Positions 1-8,620 of a DNA stretch of 64,000 bases are shown here, in pieces. The stretch covers positions 930,001 to 994,000 of the forward strand of contig JACONN010000006.1 in NCBI GenBank assembly GCA_014323675.1, given 5' to 3'. Origin of the DNA: Hormoscilla sp. GM7CHS1pb (GTDB lineage: Bacteria; Cyanobacteriota; Cyanobacteriia; Cyanobacteriales; Desertifilaceae). Position numbers and translations under genes: made by a program. A model generated the notes under the pieces. The model was not told where the DNA came from. It saw only the letters and a list, made by a program, of their open reading frames with translations, and searched no databases. The first letter of the stretch is position 1; each line of letters begins with the position of its first letter.

Positions 1-3000
1 CGATCGCCGTATACAGAGAGGCGATCGCCCGACAGCCCCAGGACATGCGCCTGCACAATAATTTGGGGGTAGCTTTGCGGTCCTTGGGCCAGGAACAGGA
101 GGCGATCGCCTGCTACCAAAAGGCGATCGGCATTGACCCCAACTGTGCGGAAGCTTACCATAATTTGGCCATGATTATGGAAGTGCAGGACCGGAGAGAA
201 GAGGCGATCGCCTATTATGAAAAAGCCATTGCCATTAAACCAGAAAAGGCGGAATTTTACAATCAACTGGGTCACTGCTATCAACAAGGGGGCGACCTGG
301 CAGAGGCGGCGAGACAGTATCAAGAGGCTTTAAGGATAAAACCCGACTATCTGGAGGCAATTTGCAACCTGGGGGTGATGCTGCAAAAACAGGGTGACAT
401 ATTAGAGGCGATCGCCCAATATCGCCAGGCCCTGGCAATTAAACCAGATTATCCAGAAGTATACAATAATATGGGTACGGCTTGGGAAAGTCAGGGGAAA
501 TTGCCAGAGGCGATCGCCTGCCACCAACAGGCGATCGCCCTGAAACCAGACTTTGCCGAAGCTTACAGCGACCTGGGTTTTGCCCTGCAAGGGCAAAAGC
601 AATTCCAACAGGCGGCTGGCTATTATCGCCATGCTATTGCCTTACAGCCCGATGCAGCAATGGCCCACGTGCGTCTGGGAATGTGCTTGTTATTATTGCA
701 GGATTTTCAGCAAGGATTTGCAGAATATGAATGGCGCTGGCAGACAAAATCACAGACCCCCGAAGAACGCTTGGGAAAACCCCTTTGGGATGGTTCGTCA
801 CTGGCAGGAAAAACCATTCTCTTACATACAGAACAGGGATGCGGGGATGCCATTCAGTTCGTCCGTTACGCGCCCTTAGTCGCCCAGCTGGGAGTTCAAG
901 TAATTCTGGAAACCTATCGGGATCTTTGGCGTTTGTTTACTACGGTCCCTGGCGTTCAGCAAGTAGTAATTAAGGGCGAACCGTTGCCAGCATTTGACCT
1001 GCAAGCCCCCCTGATGAGTCTCCCCCGCATCCTGGGTACGACGGTAGAAACTATTCCCGATCGAATACCCTATTTACAGGCTGAAAATAATGTTTGTTGG
1101 GTAGAGGAACGAAACCCAACCAGCCCAGGAGGGATAAAAGTCGGTATTGTGTGGGCTGTTAATGCTCAAAGTCCTACAGCTAGTAAACGTTCTTGTCCAG
1201 TCTCCCAGTTTCTGGAACTGTCGCAGATACCAGAAATTTCTCTTTATAGTTTGCAAAAGGAACCGACAGATATCCCTGATGGGGCACCCATACAGGATTT
1301 AAGCACGCATTTGGGTGACTTCGCTGATACGGCGGCGGCGATCGCCCAACTAGACTTAGTTATATCTGTAGACACGGCAGTGGCCCATTTAGCAGGTGCT
1401 TTGGGAAAACCTGTCTGGGTGCTGCTACCATTTTCTCCTGACTGGCGTTGGTTGCTAGATCGATCGGACAGCCCCTGGTATCCGACAATGCGGCTATTTC
1501 GCCAAGCAAAACAGTCCGACTGGCAAAGCGTGTTTGCCCAGGTTAAGGCCGCATTAACAGACCGTAGGGCGGGCGTCTCGCCTGCCACGGTCTCGCCTGC
1601 CACGGTCTCGCCTGCCACGGAGGTCTCACCCGATTTTTCCGGAACGGTGTACCAACAACCAAAAACCCAGGTGATTTCCATCGATCGGGGTTTAGAGATA
1701 GCCCGCAACCACCATCAACAGGGAAATACTCAACAGGCGATCGACATCTGTCGGCAAATTCTCTCTAATTTTCCCGCACATGCCGATACTCTCTATTATC
1801 TGGGGTCATTCTTCCACACGACAGATAATTTAGATGAGGCGATCGCCCTCTACCAAAAGGCCATCGCTTGTGACTCAGATCGCATTGAAGCCCGGCTTAA
1901 CTTAGGATTGGCTATTTGCAAGCAAGGAGACCCGGAAAAGGCGATCGCCATCTACCAGGAGGCTTTAAGCATCAAACCAGACCGGGCTGAGATTTACTAT
2001 AACCTGGGTAATGCCCTCCAAGAACAAGAGAAATATGAAGAGGCGATCGCCCAATACCAGCAGGCGATCGCCCTGAAGCCGGACTATCCTAAAGCTTACA
2101 ATAACTGGGGCAACTGCCTGAAAACAGTAGGCAGGTTGGATGAGGCGATCGCCCAATACCGGCAGGCGATCGCCCTGGACCCGAACTACGCCGGTGCCTA
2201 TAATCGTCTGGGAAACACTTTCAAAAAGCAGGGTAAAATTGCCGATGCGATCGCCCAATACCACCTGGCCCTGGCCATAGAACCAAACTACGTAGAAGTT
2301 CACAATAATATGGCCCTCGTCTTGCAAACTGAAGGACGTTTAGATGAGGCGATCGGCCATTACAATAAATCCCTAGAGTTGAGACCCAATGATGCTAGCA
2401 CCCATTTTGCCCGGGCCTTTACCTGGCTATTAAAAGGCGATCTGCCCTCTGGTTGGCATGAATATGAATGGCGTTGGGACGATGATATAGTAGCGCCCCG
2501 TCATTTTGCCGAACCTCTGTGGGATGGTTCCTACCTAGAAGGCGGTACTATTCTCATATACGCAGAACAAGGACTGGGTGATAATATTCAGTTTATCCGC
2601 TACGCCCTAGGGGTGAAAGAACGGGTCGGACAAGTAATTGTAGAATGTCCCGAATGTTTAGTGCGACTGTTTGCTAACGTCCCGGGAATCGATCGAGTGG
2701 TGAGTCAGGGTAAGCCATTACCAGAGTTTGACGTTCAGGTGCCTCTTTTGAGTTTACCCCGTATTTTGGGTACGACTCTAGAGAATATTCCCGCCCAAAT
2801 ACCTTATTTACGGGCCCTGGAAGATGAAAAGCTTAGAGGAAAGGATGCAGATGCAATTAAAGTGGGATTTGTCTGGGCCGGTACTGATTCCTATCTGCAC
2901 GATCTGACTCGCTATCGTTCTTGTCCCCTGGATATTTTCCTGGAACTTTTGGATATCCCCAACCTGAGTTTATATAGTCTGCAAAAAGAACCTTCCTCCG

Positions 3001-6000
3001 AAGAGTTGAAAGCTTTACATGGTGAGACAAGCGGAGGACGGGCAGGCGAGACGCCCGCCCTCCGAATATTATCTTTGCACGAGCAATTACATGATTTTGC
3101 TGATACGGCAAAGGCGATCGCCCAACTGGATTTAGTTATTTCCGTAGACACGGCGGTGGCCCATTTAGCCGGGGCCATGGGCAAACCTGTCTGGGTACTG
3201 CTGCCTTTTGCACCGGACTGGCGCTGGATGCTAAATAGATCGGACAGTCCCTGGTATCCGACTATGCGTTTGTTCCGTCAAAGTCAACCGGGAGATTGGC
3301 CGTTCGCGCAAGTCAAATCTGCCTTACAATCCTTAGTGCAATTGTTAAGCGGAAATCTACCAGAAGATAGCGATCGCACTTTAATTAACGATGGACAATT
3401 AGCAATAGCTTTAGCACATCACCAGGAGGGACGCCTAGAAGCAGCGGAAAATATCTATCGGCAAATTATTGCTAACCAACCGGAAACAGCACCCGACCGC
3501 GCCCAAGCTTTGCATTTACTGGGGGTGATGGCCCACCAAAAAGGTCAGTCAGCTATTGCAGCAGATTCGATCAAGAAAGCGATCGCGTTAAATCCCAACC
3601 AGGGGGAATTTCACAGTAACCTGAGTGCAGTATATCACGGTTTGCAACAGCTGGACTTGGCGATCGCCCATGCCAGGCAGGCCACAAATCTGGCTCCCGA
3701 ATTTGCCGAAGGTTACTTTAATCTGGGGGCGATCCTCAGGGACCGGGGAGACCCAGATGGGGCGATCGCCAATTATCGCACTGCCCTCAGACTGCAACCG
3801 GATAATATAGAAGCAGCAAGAAATCTGGCTGCTACTCTCAAAACACGGGGTAAACTGGATGAAGCGATCGGCAGTTACCAGCAGGTGGTGAGTCTGGGAA
3901 CGAAAGACCCGGAAGATTATTTTAACCTGGGGGTGACATTGCAACAGCAGGGTCGCCATGAAGAGGCGATCGCCCAGTACCGAACGGCGATTGAATTAAG
4001 ACCAGACTATGCCGACCCTCACCATAATATCGGCGTAGCATTGCAGCAGACCGGGAAACCAGAACAGGCCCTCGGCTACTACCAAGAGGCTCTAAGTATT
4101 AAACCAGAGTACGTAGATGCTTACAATAATATGGGTCATGCTTTCTACGAACTGCGGCGCACCGATGAGGCGATCGCGGCCTACGGCAAAACCCTGGAAC
4201 TAGACCCGGAAAATGTGGAAGCCCATTTCGCCCGATCGCTAGCATTGCTTTACGCTAACAATTTTACGGCTGGATTTGCCGAATATCATTGGCGCTGGCA
4301 TCTACCGGGTAAAGTTATGCCCGCTTTTCCGCGACCTCTGTGGAAAGGAGAGGATCTGACAGGACTGACCATTTTATTACATGCGGAACAGGGGTTGGGA
4401 GATACAATTCAATTTATTCGTTATGTTCCCCTGGTGGCCCAACGGCATCCCCGCGCGATCGTCTGTGCCTGCGGACCGTCCTTAGTGCGATTGTTTTCCT
4501 CCATTCCCGGTATTAGTAAGCTAATCTCTGTAGTCGATGGGTCTGTAGAATTTGACCTGCATGCCCCCTTGATGAGTCTCCCGGGCATCCTCGGTACCAC
4601 TGTTTCCACAATACCTGGCCGAATACCTTACCTGCAAACAGTAGAAAACGTGACAGTCGATCTGCCCGGGACGGGGAACCTAAAGGTGGGAATTGTTTGG
4701 GCCGCAGGTGAATGGGGGGAAAACAGACTTCAGAGTCCTCAACGCCTCCGTTCTTGCGGATTAAACTATTTTCTGGAATTGCTGGACATACCGGGTATCG
4801 TATTCTATAGCTTGCAAAAAGGCGCCCGGGCAGTTGAGGCCACCGATATGCTCTCCTCTCCGCGTGCGCTGGGGGGCGCGCAGGCTCCGGGATGCGCTAT
4901 TCACGACCTCAGTCCCCAGCTAAATGACTTCGCAGATACTGCTAGCGCGATCGCCCAATTGGACCTGGTCATTTCCGTAGATACTGCCGTTCCCCACTTA
5001 GCAGGCGCTTTAGGAAAACAAGTTTGGATGCTGCTACCTTTTGCCCCCGACTGGCGGTGGATGCAGTCGGGAGAATCTACTCCCTGGTATAGCACGATGC
5101 GACTCTTTCGTCAAGCATCTCCGGGAGATTGGCAGGGGGTTTTTGAAGAAGTTTGGGACAGTTTATTAGCATTGGTTAATCCCGAGGAAGGAGAAGCTGT
5201 GAAAAAGCGCAAAAAGCAACAAAAAGCTAAGAATAAAGGTTTCGGCACTCAAGTTAAGCCCCCAACCCCAACAGCGTTCCCAGGCGGTCCCCAGGGAACG
5301 AGAGGAGTAAATAACTCAGCATTACAGTTACTAGACCAAGGTTTCAAAGCACAGCAGAGTGGTAAGCTAGATGCAGCGATCGCCTGCTATAGTAAAGCAA
5401 TTAGTATCGAACCAGAGTTTGCCGAAGCCCATCGCCGCCTGGGCATGGCCCTGAAAAAACAGGGCCAGTTTCCAGAGGCAACTCAGCATTATAAACGGGC
5501 TATTAATCTCAAACCCGACTTGTTTGAAGCTTATGTTAATCTGGGTGTGGTCCTCCGCAAGCAGGGTCTCTCTCAAGAGGCGATCGCTACCTACGAACGG
5601 GCTTTGCAAATTAACCCCAATGCTGCTAACGTTCATAATAATCTCGGGAATGTCTATCGGGACGTGGGTAGAGTTGATGACGCGGCCAGTTCCTATCAAC
5701 GGGCTATCAGTATTCAACCCGACTACGTAGACCCGATCGTCAGTTTGGGCTCGATTTTCCAAGAACAGGATAACCTGGAAGATGCCATCGCTATGTACGA
5801 CCGGGCGATCGCCATGGAACCAAATTCGGCCTCGGTCCGCAGTAACTTGGGCGTGGCACTCAAGGATGTGGGACGCTTAGATGAAGCGAAAACCCATCTG
5901 CAACAGGCGATCGCCTTGGACCCCAACTATGCTATAGCTTACAGTAACCTGGGTTTGGTGCTCGAAGAAATGGACCAACTGGACCCAGCAGAGGCCATGT

Positions 6001-8576
6001 CCCGTAAGGCGATCGCCCTGGACCCCAACTTCACCGACGCTTACCATAATTTGGCCATGACCCTGCACAGAAAAGGTCAGTTGCAAGCATCTATTGCTAG
6101 CTACGAACGGGCGATCGATTTAAACCCCCAGTTTGCCGAAGCCCACATGGGTTTAGCAATTACTTTGATGTTAGCTGGAGATTATCGACGGGGTTTTGCG
6201 GAGTACGAGTGGCGCTGGCAACTGAAACACATAAAGCGCCCGGAATTAACTCAACCTGACTGGCAGGGAGAGTCCCTGGATGGCAAAACAATTTTACTTT
6301 ATACCGAACAGGGATTTGGCGATACAATTAATTTCATTCGTTACGTTCCCTTGGTCCGGGCCCGGGGTGCAAACGTAAACGTCAAAGTAATAGTCAGCTG
6401 TAAGCCCGCAGTCTATCGTCTGTTGCAGACAGTAGATGGCATTGACCAAGTGGTCATCAAGGGCGAAGAGTTGCCCCAGTTTGATGTCAAAGCTGCTTTG
6501 CTGAGTTTGCCCCGCATCCTGGAGACTACTTGGGAAACTATTCCTTCTACTGTGCCTTACGTAAAAGCTGTCCAGCAATTACCCATTCCCAATCCCCAAT
6601 GCCCAATTAAGGTAGGAATAGTCTGGGCCGGGAATCCTTCTAATAAAAATGACCGCCGCCGTTCTACCAGTCTGTCCTATTTTCAGCAACTGTTTGAAAT
6701 TCCGGGGATCGCTTTCTACAGTCTCCAAAAGGGCAGCAGGACCGCAGATATTACTCCCGATATTGGCAATTTGGTGAATCTCGACCCCCTCTTGAAGGAT
6801 TTTGCCGATACCGCAGCAATTGTTCAGCAACTTGACTTAGTGATTACTGTAGATACGGCAGTGGCGCACCTGGCCGGGGCCCTCGGTAAACCTGTATGGG
6901 TGCTGCTGTGCCATTGTCCTGATTGGCGCTGGCGATTGACATATAAAAATTCTCCTTGGTATCCAACTATGCGCCTGTTCCGCCAACAGCAACCTGATGA
7001 TTGGTCGGAACTTTTTGCCCGAGTTAAATCAGCTTTATTGTCCCGGGCAGGCGAGACGCCTGCCCCACGGGACCGGGCAGGCGAGACGCCTGCCCTACGG
7101 TCCGATGAGATTACATCTCTTTTACAAGCAGGGGTGCAGCATCAACAAGGGGGACGCTTGGAAGCCGCACGCAGTATCTATCAGCAAATTCTTCAGGCCC
7201 AACCTCATAATGTGGATGCACGCCAGCTTCTGGGGGTTATTGCTTATCAAATGGATAATGCCGAAGAGGCGATCGCCCATTATCGTCAGGCCCTGGCATT
7301 GAATCCAGATTATCCCCAAGTTCAGAATAACTTGGGTGCGGCCCTCTGGAAGCTGGAACGGGCTGCTGAAGCTATACCTTACTATCAAAAGGCGATCGCC
7401 CTAAAACCGGATTACATTGATGCTTACAATAATCTGGGTCAGGCCCTGATGCGGGAAGACCGCACGGATGAGGCGATCGGCGCATATCAGCAGTTGCTAT
7501 CTCTCAAACCAGACCATGCTGAAGCCCATATTAATCTGGGTTTGGCATGGCGAGAACGGGGTAATTTAAACCAGGCGATCGGCCATTATCAGCAGGCCCT
7601 GGCCCGCCAACCCCAAAACCCCGAGGCCCACCTCTATCTGGCGATCGCCCTCTTATTAAAGGGAGATTTTCGGCGAGGTTTTGTAGAATATGAATGGCGC
7701 TGGCATCAAAAAGGTTTTTCCCTAGGACATTACCTGCATAATGTTTGGGATGGTGGCCCCCTGGAGGGGAAAACTATCTTGCTGCGAGGGGAACAGGGTT
7801 TTGGCGATGCTATCCAATTTATCCGCTATTTGCCCATAGTCCGGGCCCGCAAACCCGGTCGCATCGTTGTCGAATGTCAGCAACCTCTGATGCGTCTCTT
7901 TCAAACCCTAGAAGGGATCGATCAATTGGTAGTTAAAGGGGAACCCTTGCCCCCACTGGATCTGCAAGCGCCTTTGATGAGTTTACCTCGCATTCTGGGG
8001 GCAGGCGAGGACGCCCGCCCCTACGCGGAAACGACAATTCCTAACCAAATTCCCTATTTGCAAGCTCCTCGGACAGGCGAGACGCCTGTCCTACGTGGGA
8101 ATACGCGGATAAAGGTGGGTATCGTTTGGGCGGGTAGTACCATGAATAAGACCGATTACTATCGTTCCATCAGCTTATCCCATTTTCTGCCTCTCCTACA
8201 GATGGATGATGTTTCTTTCTACAGCCTCCAAAAGGGCGATCGGACCGCAGATATTACCTCGGATATTCCCAATTTGGTCAACCTGGACCCACAGATACAT
8301 GATTTTGCTGATACCGCTGGGATTATCGAGCAACTCGATTTAGTAATTACAGTAGATACGGCAGTTGCTCATTTAACAGGTGCTCTCGGAAAACCTGTAT
8401 GGGTGCTGCTTGCTTTTGCTCCCGACTGGCGCTGGATGTTAGAACGCCCAGATTCTCCCTGGTATCCTACCATGCGCCTGTTCCGCCAGCAAAAACGAGG
8501 CGATTGGTCCTTTGTATTGGCTGCTGTAAAACAGGCATTGCAGGAGATTGTTGCGAAAAAAAAAACGATGAATTAA
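1..8576 (+). CDS. Giant TPR / GT9-like multidomain protein, five modules (5' end outside window)
   Basis: The frame is open from the first in-frame codon at position 3, and the residues before the first ATG (45) already read as a TPR helix, so the gene starts upstream of the window. Five tandem modules are visible, each a run of TPRs (consensus EAIAxYQxAIxLxPxYxEAYxNLG), a FAEYEWRW linker and a GT9/heptosyltransferase-like domain. Those domains begin at an EQGxGDxIQFIRY motif, at about nt 831, 2562, 4383, 6303 and 7788, and end at a PWYPTMRLFRQ block; each also carries SVDTAVAHLAGALGKPVWVLL. By family knowledge the C-terminal block is the nucleotide-sugar side of GT-B enzymes and TPRs bind protein; glycosylation of proteins or glycans is inference. 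No signal peptide can be judged. Short palindromic repeats are inserted in frame in several linkers. The frame ends at TAA 8574 just after an A10 run; the next ORF continues the same architecture, so the two may form one polypeptide. Confidence 0.85.
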   Translation, partial: IAVYREAIARQPQDMRLHNNLGVALRSLGQEQEAIACYQKAIGIDPNCAEAYHNLAMIMEVQDRREEAIAYYEKAIAIKPEKAEFYNQLGHCYQQGGDLAEAARQYQEALRIKPDYLEAICNLGVMLQKQGDILEAIAQYRQALAIKPDYPEVYNNMGTAWESQGKLPEAIACHQQAIALKPDFAEAYSDLGFALQGQKQFQQAAGYYRHAIALQPDAAMAHVRLGMCLLLLQDFQQGFAEYEWRWQTKSQTPEERLGKPLWDGSSLAGKTILLHTEQGCGDAIQFVRYAPLVAQLGVQVILETYRDLWRLFTTVPGVQQVVIKGEPLPAFDLQAPLMSLPRILGTTVETIPDRIPYLQAENNVCWVEERNPTSPGGIKVGIVWAVNAQSPTASKRSCPVSQFLELSQIPEISLYSLQKEPTDIPDGAPIQDLSTHLGDFADTAAAIAQLDLVISVDTAVAHLAGALGKPVWVLLPFSPDWRWLLDRSDSPWYPTMRLFRQAKQSDWQSVFAQVKAALTDRRAGVSPATVSPATVSPATEVSPDFSGTVYQQPKTQVISIDRGLEIARNHHQQGNTQQAIDICRQILSNFPAHADTLYYLGSFFHTTDNLDEAIALYQKAIACDSDRIEARLNLGLAICKQGDPEKAIAIYQEALSIKPDRAEIYYNLGNALQEQEKYEEAIAQYQQAIALKPDYPKAYNNWGNCLKTVGRLDEAIAQYRQAIALDPNYAGAYNRLGNTFKKQGKIADAIAQYHLALAIEPNYVEVHNNMALVLQTEGRLDEAIGHYNKSLELRPNDASTHFARAFTWLLKGDLPSGWHEYEWRWDDDIVAPRHFAEPLWDGSYLEGGTILIYAEQGLGDNIQFIRYALGVKERVGQVIVECPECLVRLFANVPGIDRVVSQGKPLPEFDVQVPLLSLPRILGTTLENIPAQIPYLRALEDEKLRGKDADAIKVGFVWAGTDSYLHDLTRYRSCPLDIFLELLDIPNLSLYSLQKEPSSEELKALHGETSGGRAGETPALRILSLHEQLHDFADTAKAIAQLDLVISVDTAVAHLAGAMGKPVWVLLPFAPDWRWMLNRSDSPWYPTMRLFRQSQPGDWPFAQVKSALQSLVQLLSGNLPEDSDRTLINDGQLAIALAHHQEGRLEAAENIYRQIIANQPETAPDRAQALHLLGVMAHQKGQSAIAADSIKKAIALNPNQGEFHSNLSAVYHGLQQLDLAIAHARQATNLAPEFAEGYFNLGAILRDRGDPDGAIANYRTALRLQPDNIEAARNLAATLKTRGKLDEAIGSYQQVVSLGTKDPEDYFNLGVTLQQQGRHEEAIAQYRTAIELRPDYADPHHNIGVALQQTGKPEQALGYYQEALSIKPEYVDAYNNMGHAFYELRRTDEAIAAYGKTLELDPENVEAHFARSLALLYANNFTAGFAEYHWRWHLPGKVMPAFPRPLWKGEDLTGLTILLHAEQGLGDTIQFIRYVPLVAQRHPRAIVCACGPSLVRLFSSIPGISKLISVVDGSVEFDLHAPLMSLPGILGTTVSTIPGRIPYLQTVENVTVDLPGTGNLKVGIVWAAGEWGENRLQSPQRLRSCGLNYFLELLDIPGIVFYSLQKGARAVEATDMLSSPRALGGAQAPGCAIHDLSPQLNDFADTASAIAQLDLVISVDTAVPHLAGALGKQVWMLLPFAPDWRWMQSGESTPWYSTMRLFRQASPGDWQGVFEEVWDSLLALVNPEEGEAVKKRKKQQKAKNKGFGTQVKPPTPTAFPGGPQGTRGVNNSALQLLDQGFKAQQSGKLDAAIACYSKAISIEPEFAEAHRRLGMALKKQGQFPEATQHYKRAINLKPDLFEAYVNLGVVLRKQGLSQEAIATYERALQINPNAANVHNNLGNVYRDVGRVDDAASSYQRAISIQPDYVDPIVSLGSIFQEQDNLEDAIAMYDRAIAMEPNSASVRSNLGVALKDVGRLDEAKTHLQQAIALDPNYAIAYSNLGLVLEEMDQLDPAEAMSRKAIALDPNFTDAYHNLAMTLHRKGQLQASIASYERAIDLNPQFAEAHMGLAITLMLAGDYRRGFAEYEWRWQLKHIKRPELTQPDWQGESLDGKTILLYTEQGFGDTINFIRYVPLVRARGANVNVKVIVSCKPAVYRLLQTVDGIDQVVIKGEELPQFDVKAALLSLPRILETTWETIPSTVPYVKAVQQLPIPNPQCPIKVGIVWAGNPSNKNDRRRSTSLSYFQQLFEIPGIAFYSLQKGSRTADITPDIGNLVNLDPLLKDFADTAAIVQQLDLVITVDTAVAHLAGALGKPVWVLLCHCPDWRWRLTYKNSPWYPTMRLFRQQQPDDWSELFARVKSALLSRAGETPAPRDRAGETPALRSDEITSLLQAGVQHQQGGRLEAARSIYQQILQAQPHNVDARQLLGVIAYQMDNAEEAIAHYRQALALNPDYPQVQNNLGAALWKLERAAEAIPYYQKAIALKPDYIDAYNNLGQALMREDRTDEAIGAYQQLLSLKPDHAEAHINLGLAWRERGNLNQAIGHYQQALARQPQNPEAHLYLAIALLLKGDFRRGFVEYEWRWHQKGFSLGHYLHNVWDGGPLEGKTILLRGEQGFGDAIQFIRYLPIVRARKPGRIVVECQQPLMRLFQTLEGIDQLVVKGEPLPPLDLQAPLMSLPRILGAGEDARPYAETTIPNQIPYLQAPRTGETPVLRGNTRIKVGIVWAGSTMNKTDYYRSISLSHFLPLLQMDDVSFYSLQKGDRTADITSDIPNLVNLDPQIHDFADTAGIIEQLDLVITVDTAVAHLTGALGKPVWVLLAFAPDWRWMLERPDSPWYPTMRLFRQQKRGDWSFVLAAVKQALQEIVAKKKTMN
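1566..1621. repeat. Interspersed palindromic repeat (AGETPA type) in coding sequence
   Basis: GGGCGGGCGTCTCGCCTGCC followed by two further partial copies of the CTCGCCTGCCACGG half. It lies in frame between module 1 and the next TPR block and encodes RAGVSPATVSPATVSPA. The same element recurs at 3031, 7041, 7996, 8069, 9506 and 10957. Confidence 0.75.
3031..3064. repeat. Interspersed palindromic repeat (AGETPA type) in coding sequence
   Basis: Palindrome around GGCAGGCGAGACGCCCGCC with CGGAGG/CCTCCG flanks, in frame between the SLQK and HDFADT blocks of module 2; it encodes GGRAGETPALR. Confidence 0.75.
5275..5300. repeat. Interspersed palindromic repeat (CGTTCCC type) in coding sequence
   Basis: CGTTCCC/GGGAACG inverted repeat lying in frame in the low-complexity linker between module 3 and module 4. 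The same family appears inside murE (26819) and in intergenic DNA at 35283 and 49120. Confidence 0.6.
7041..7100. repeat. Two tandem AGETPA-type palindromes in coding sequence
   Basis: Two adjacent copies of GGGCAGGCGAGACGCCTGCC, in frame between module 4 and the next TPR block, encoding RAGETPAPRD then RAGETPALR. Confidence 0.8.
7996..8024. repeat. AGETPA-type palindrome in coding sequence
   Basis: GGGGCAGGCGAGGACGCCCG with its complementary right arm, in frame in module 5 after MSLPRILG. Equivalent insertions occur at the same protein position in modules 6 (9506) and 7 (10957). Confidence 0.75.
8069..8096. repeat. AGETPA-type palindrome in coding sequence
   Basis: GGACAGGCGAGACGCCTGTC, in frame between IPYL and KVGIVW in module 5; encodes RTGETPVLR. 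The arms differ from the usual G-C at one pair (GACAGG/CCTGTC) yet still pair, a compensated change. Confidence 0.75.
8556..8565 (+). other. A10 run at the frame boundary between the two TPR/GT9 ORFs
   Basis: Ten consecutive A. In the upstream frame it reads GCG AAA AAA AAA ACG ATG AAT TAA; one base back it reads GAA AAA AAA AAC GAT GAA and runs into the downstream ORF. A -1 ribosomal shift on A-AAA-AAA, polymerase slippage adding one A, or one base lost from the sequence would each join the ORFs into a product of about 3,800 residues. No ATG with a ribosome binding site is seen for the second ORF. Confidence 0.6.
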
Positions 8577-8588
8577 TTGATCGGGAAG

Positions 8589-8614
8589 AAAGCGCTTTAG
8601 CGCTTACTACGAAC
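8589..8614. repeat. Interspersed repeat (AGCGCTTTAGCGCTTACTACGAA type)
   Basis: AAGCGCTTTAGCGCTTACTA just behind the A10 run, in frame in the second ORF. Related copies lie at 11045 and, twice, at 60146-60200, so an insertion landed next to the frame boundary. Confidence 0.6.
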
Positions 8615-8620
8615 AATCTA

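Noticed and set aside
7122..7388. Numerous antisense ORFs with GDRL-type repeats across the TPR genes
   Set aside because: They are the reverse reading of repeated GCGATCGC-containing TPR codons.
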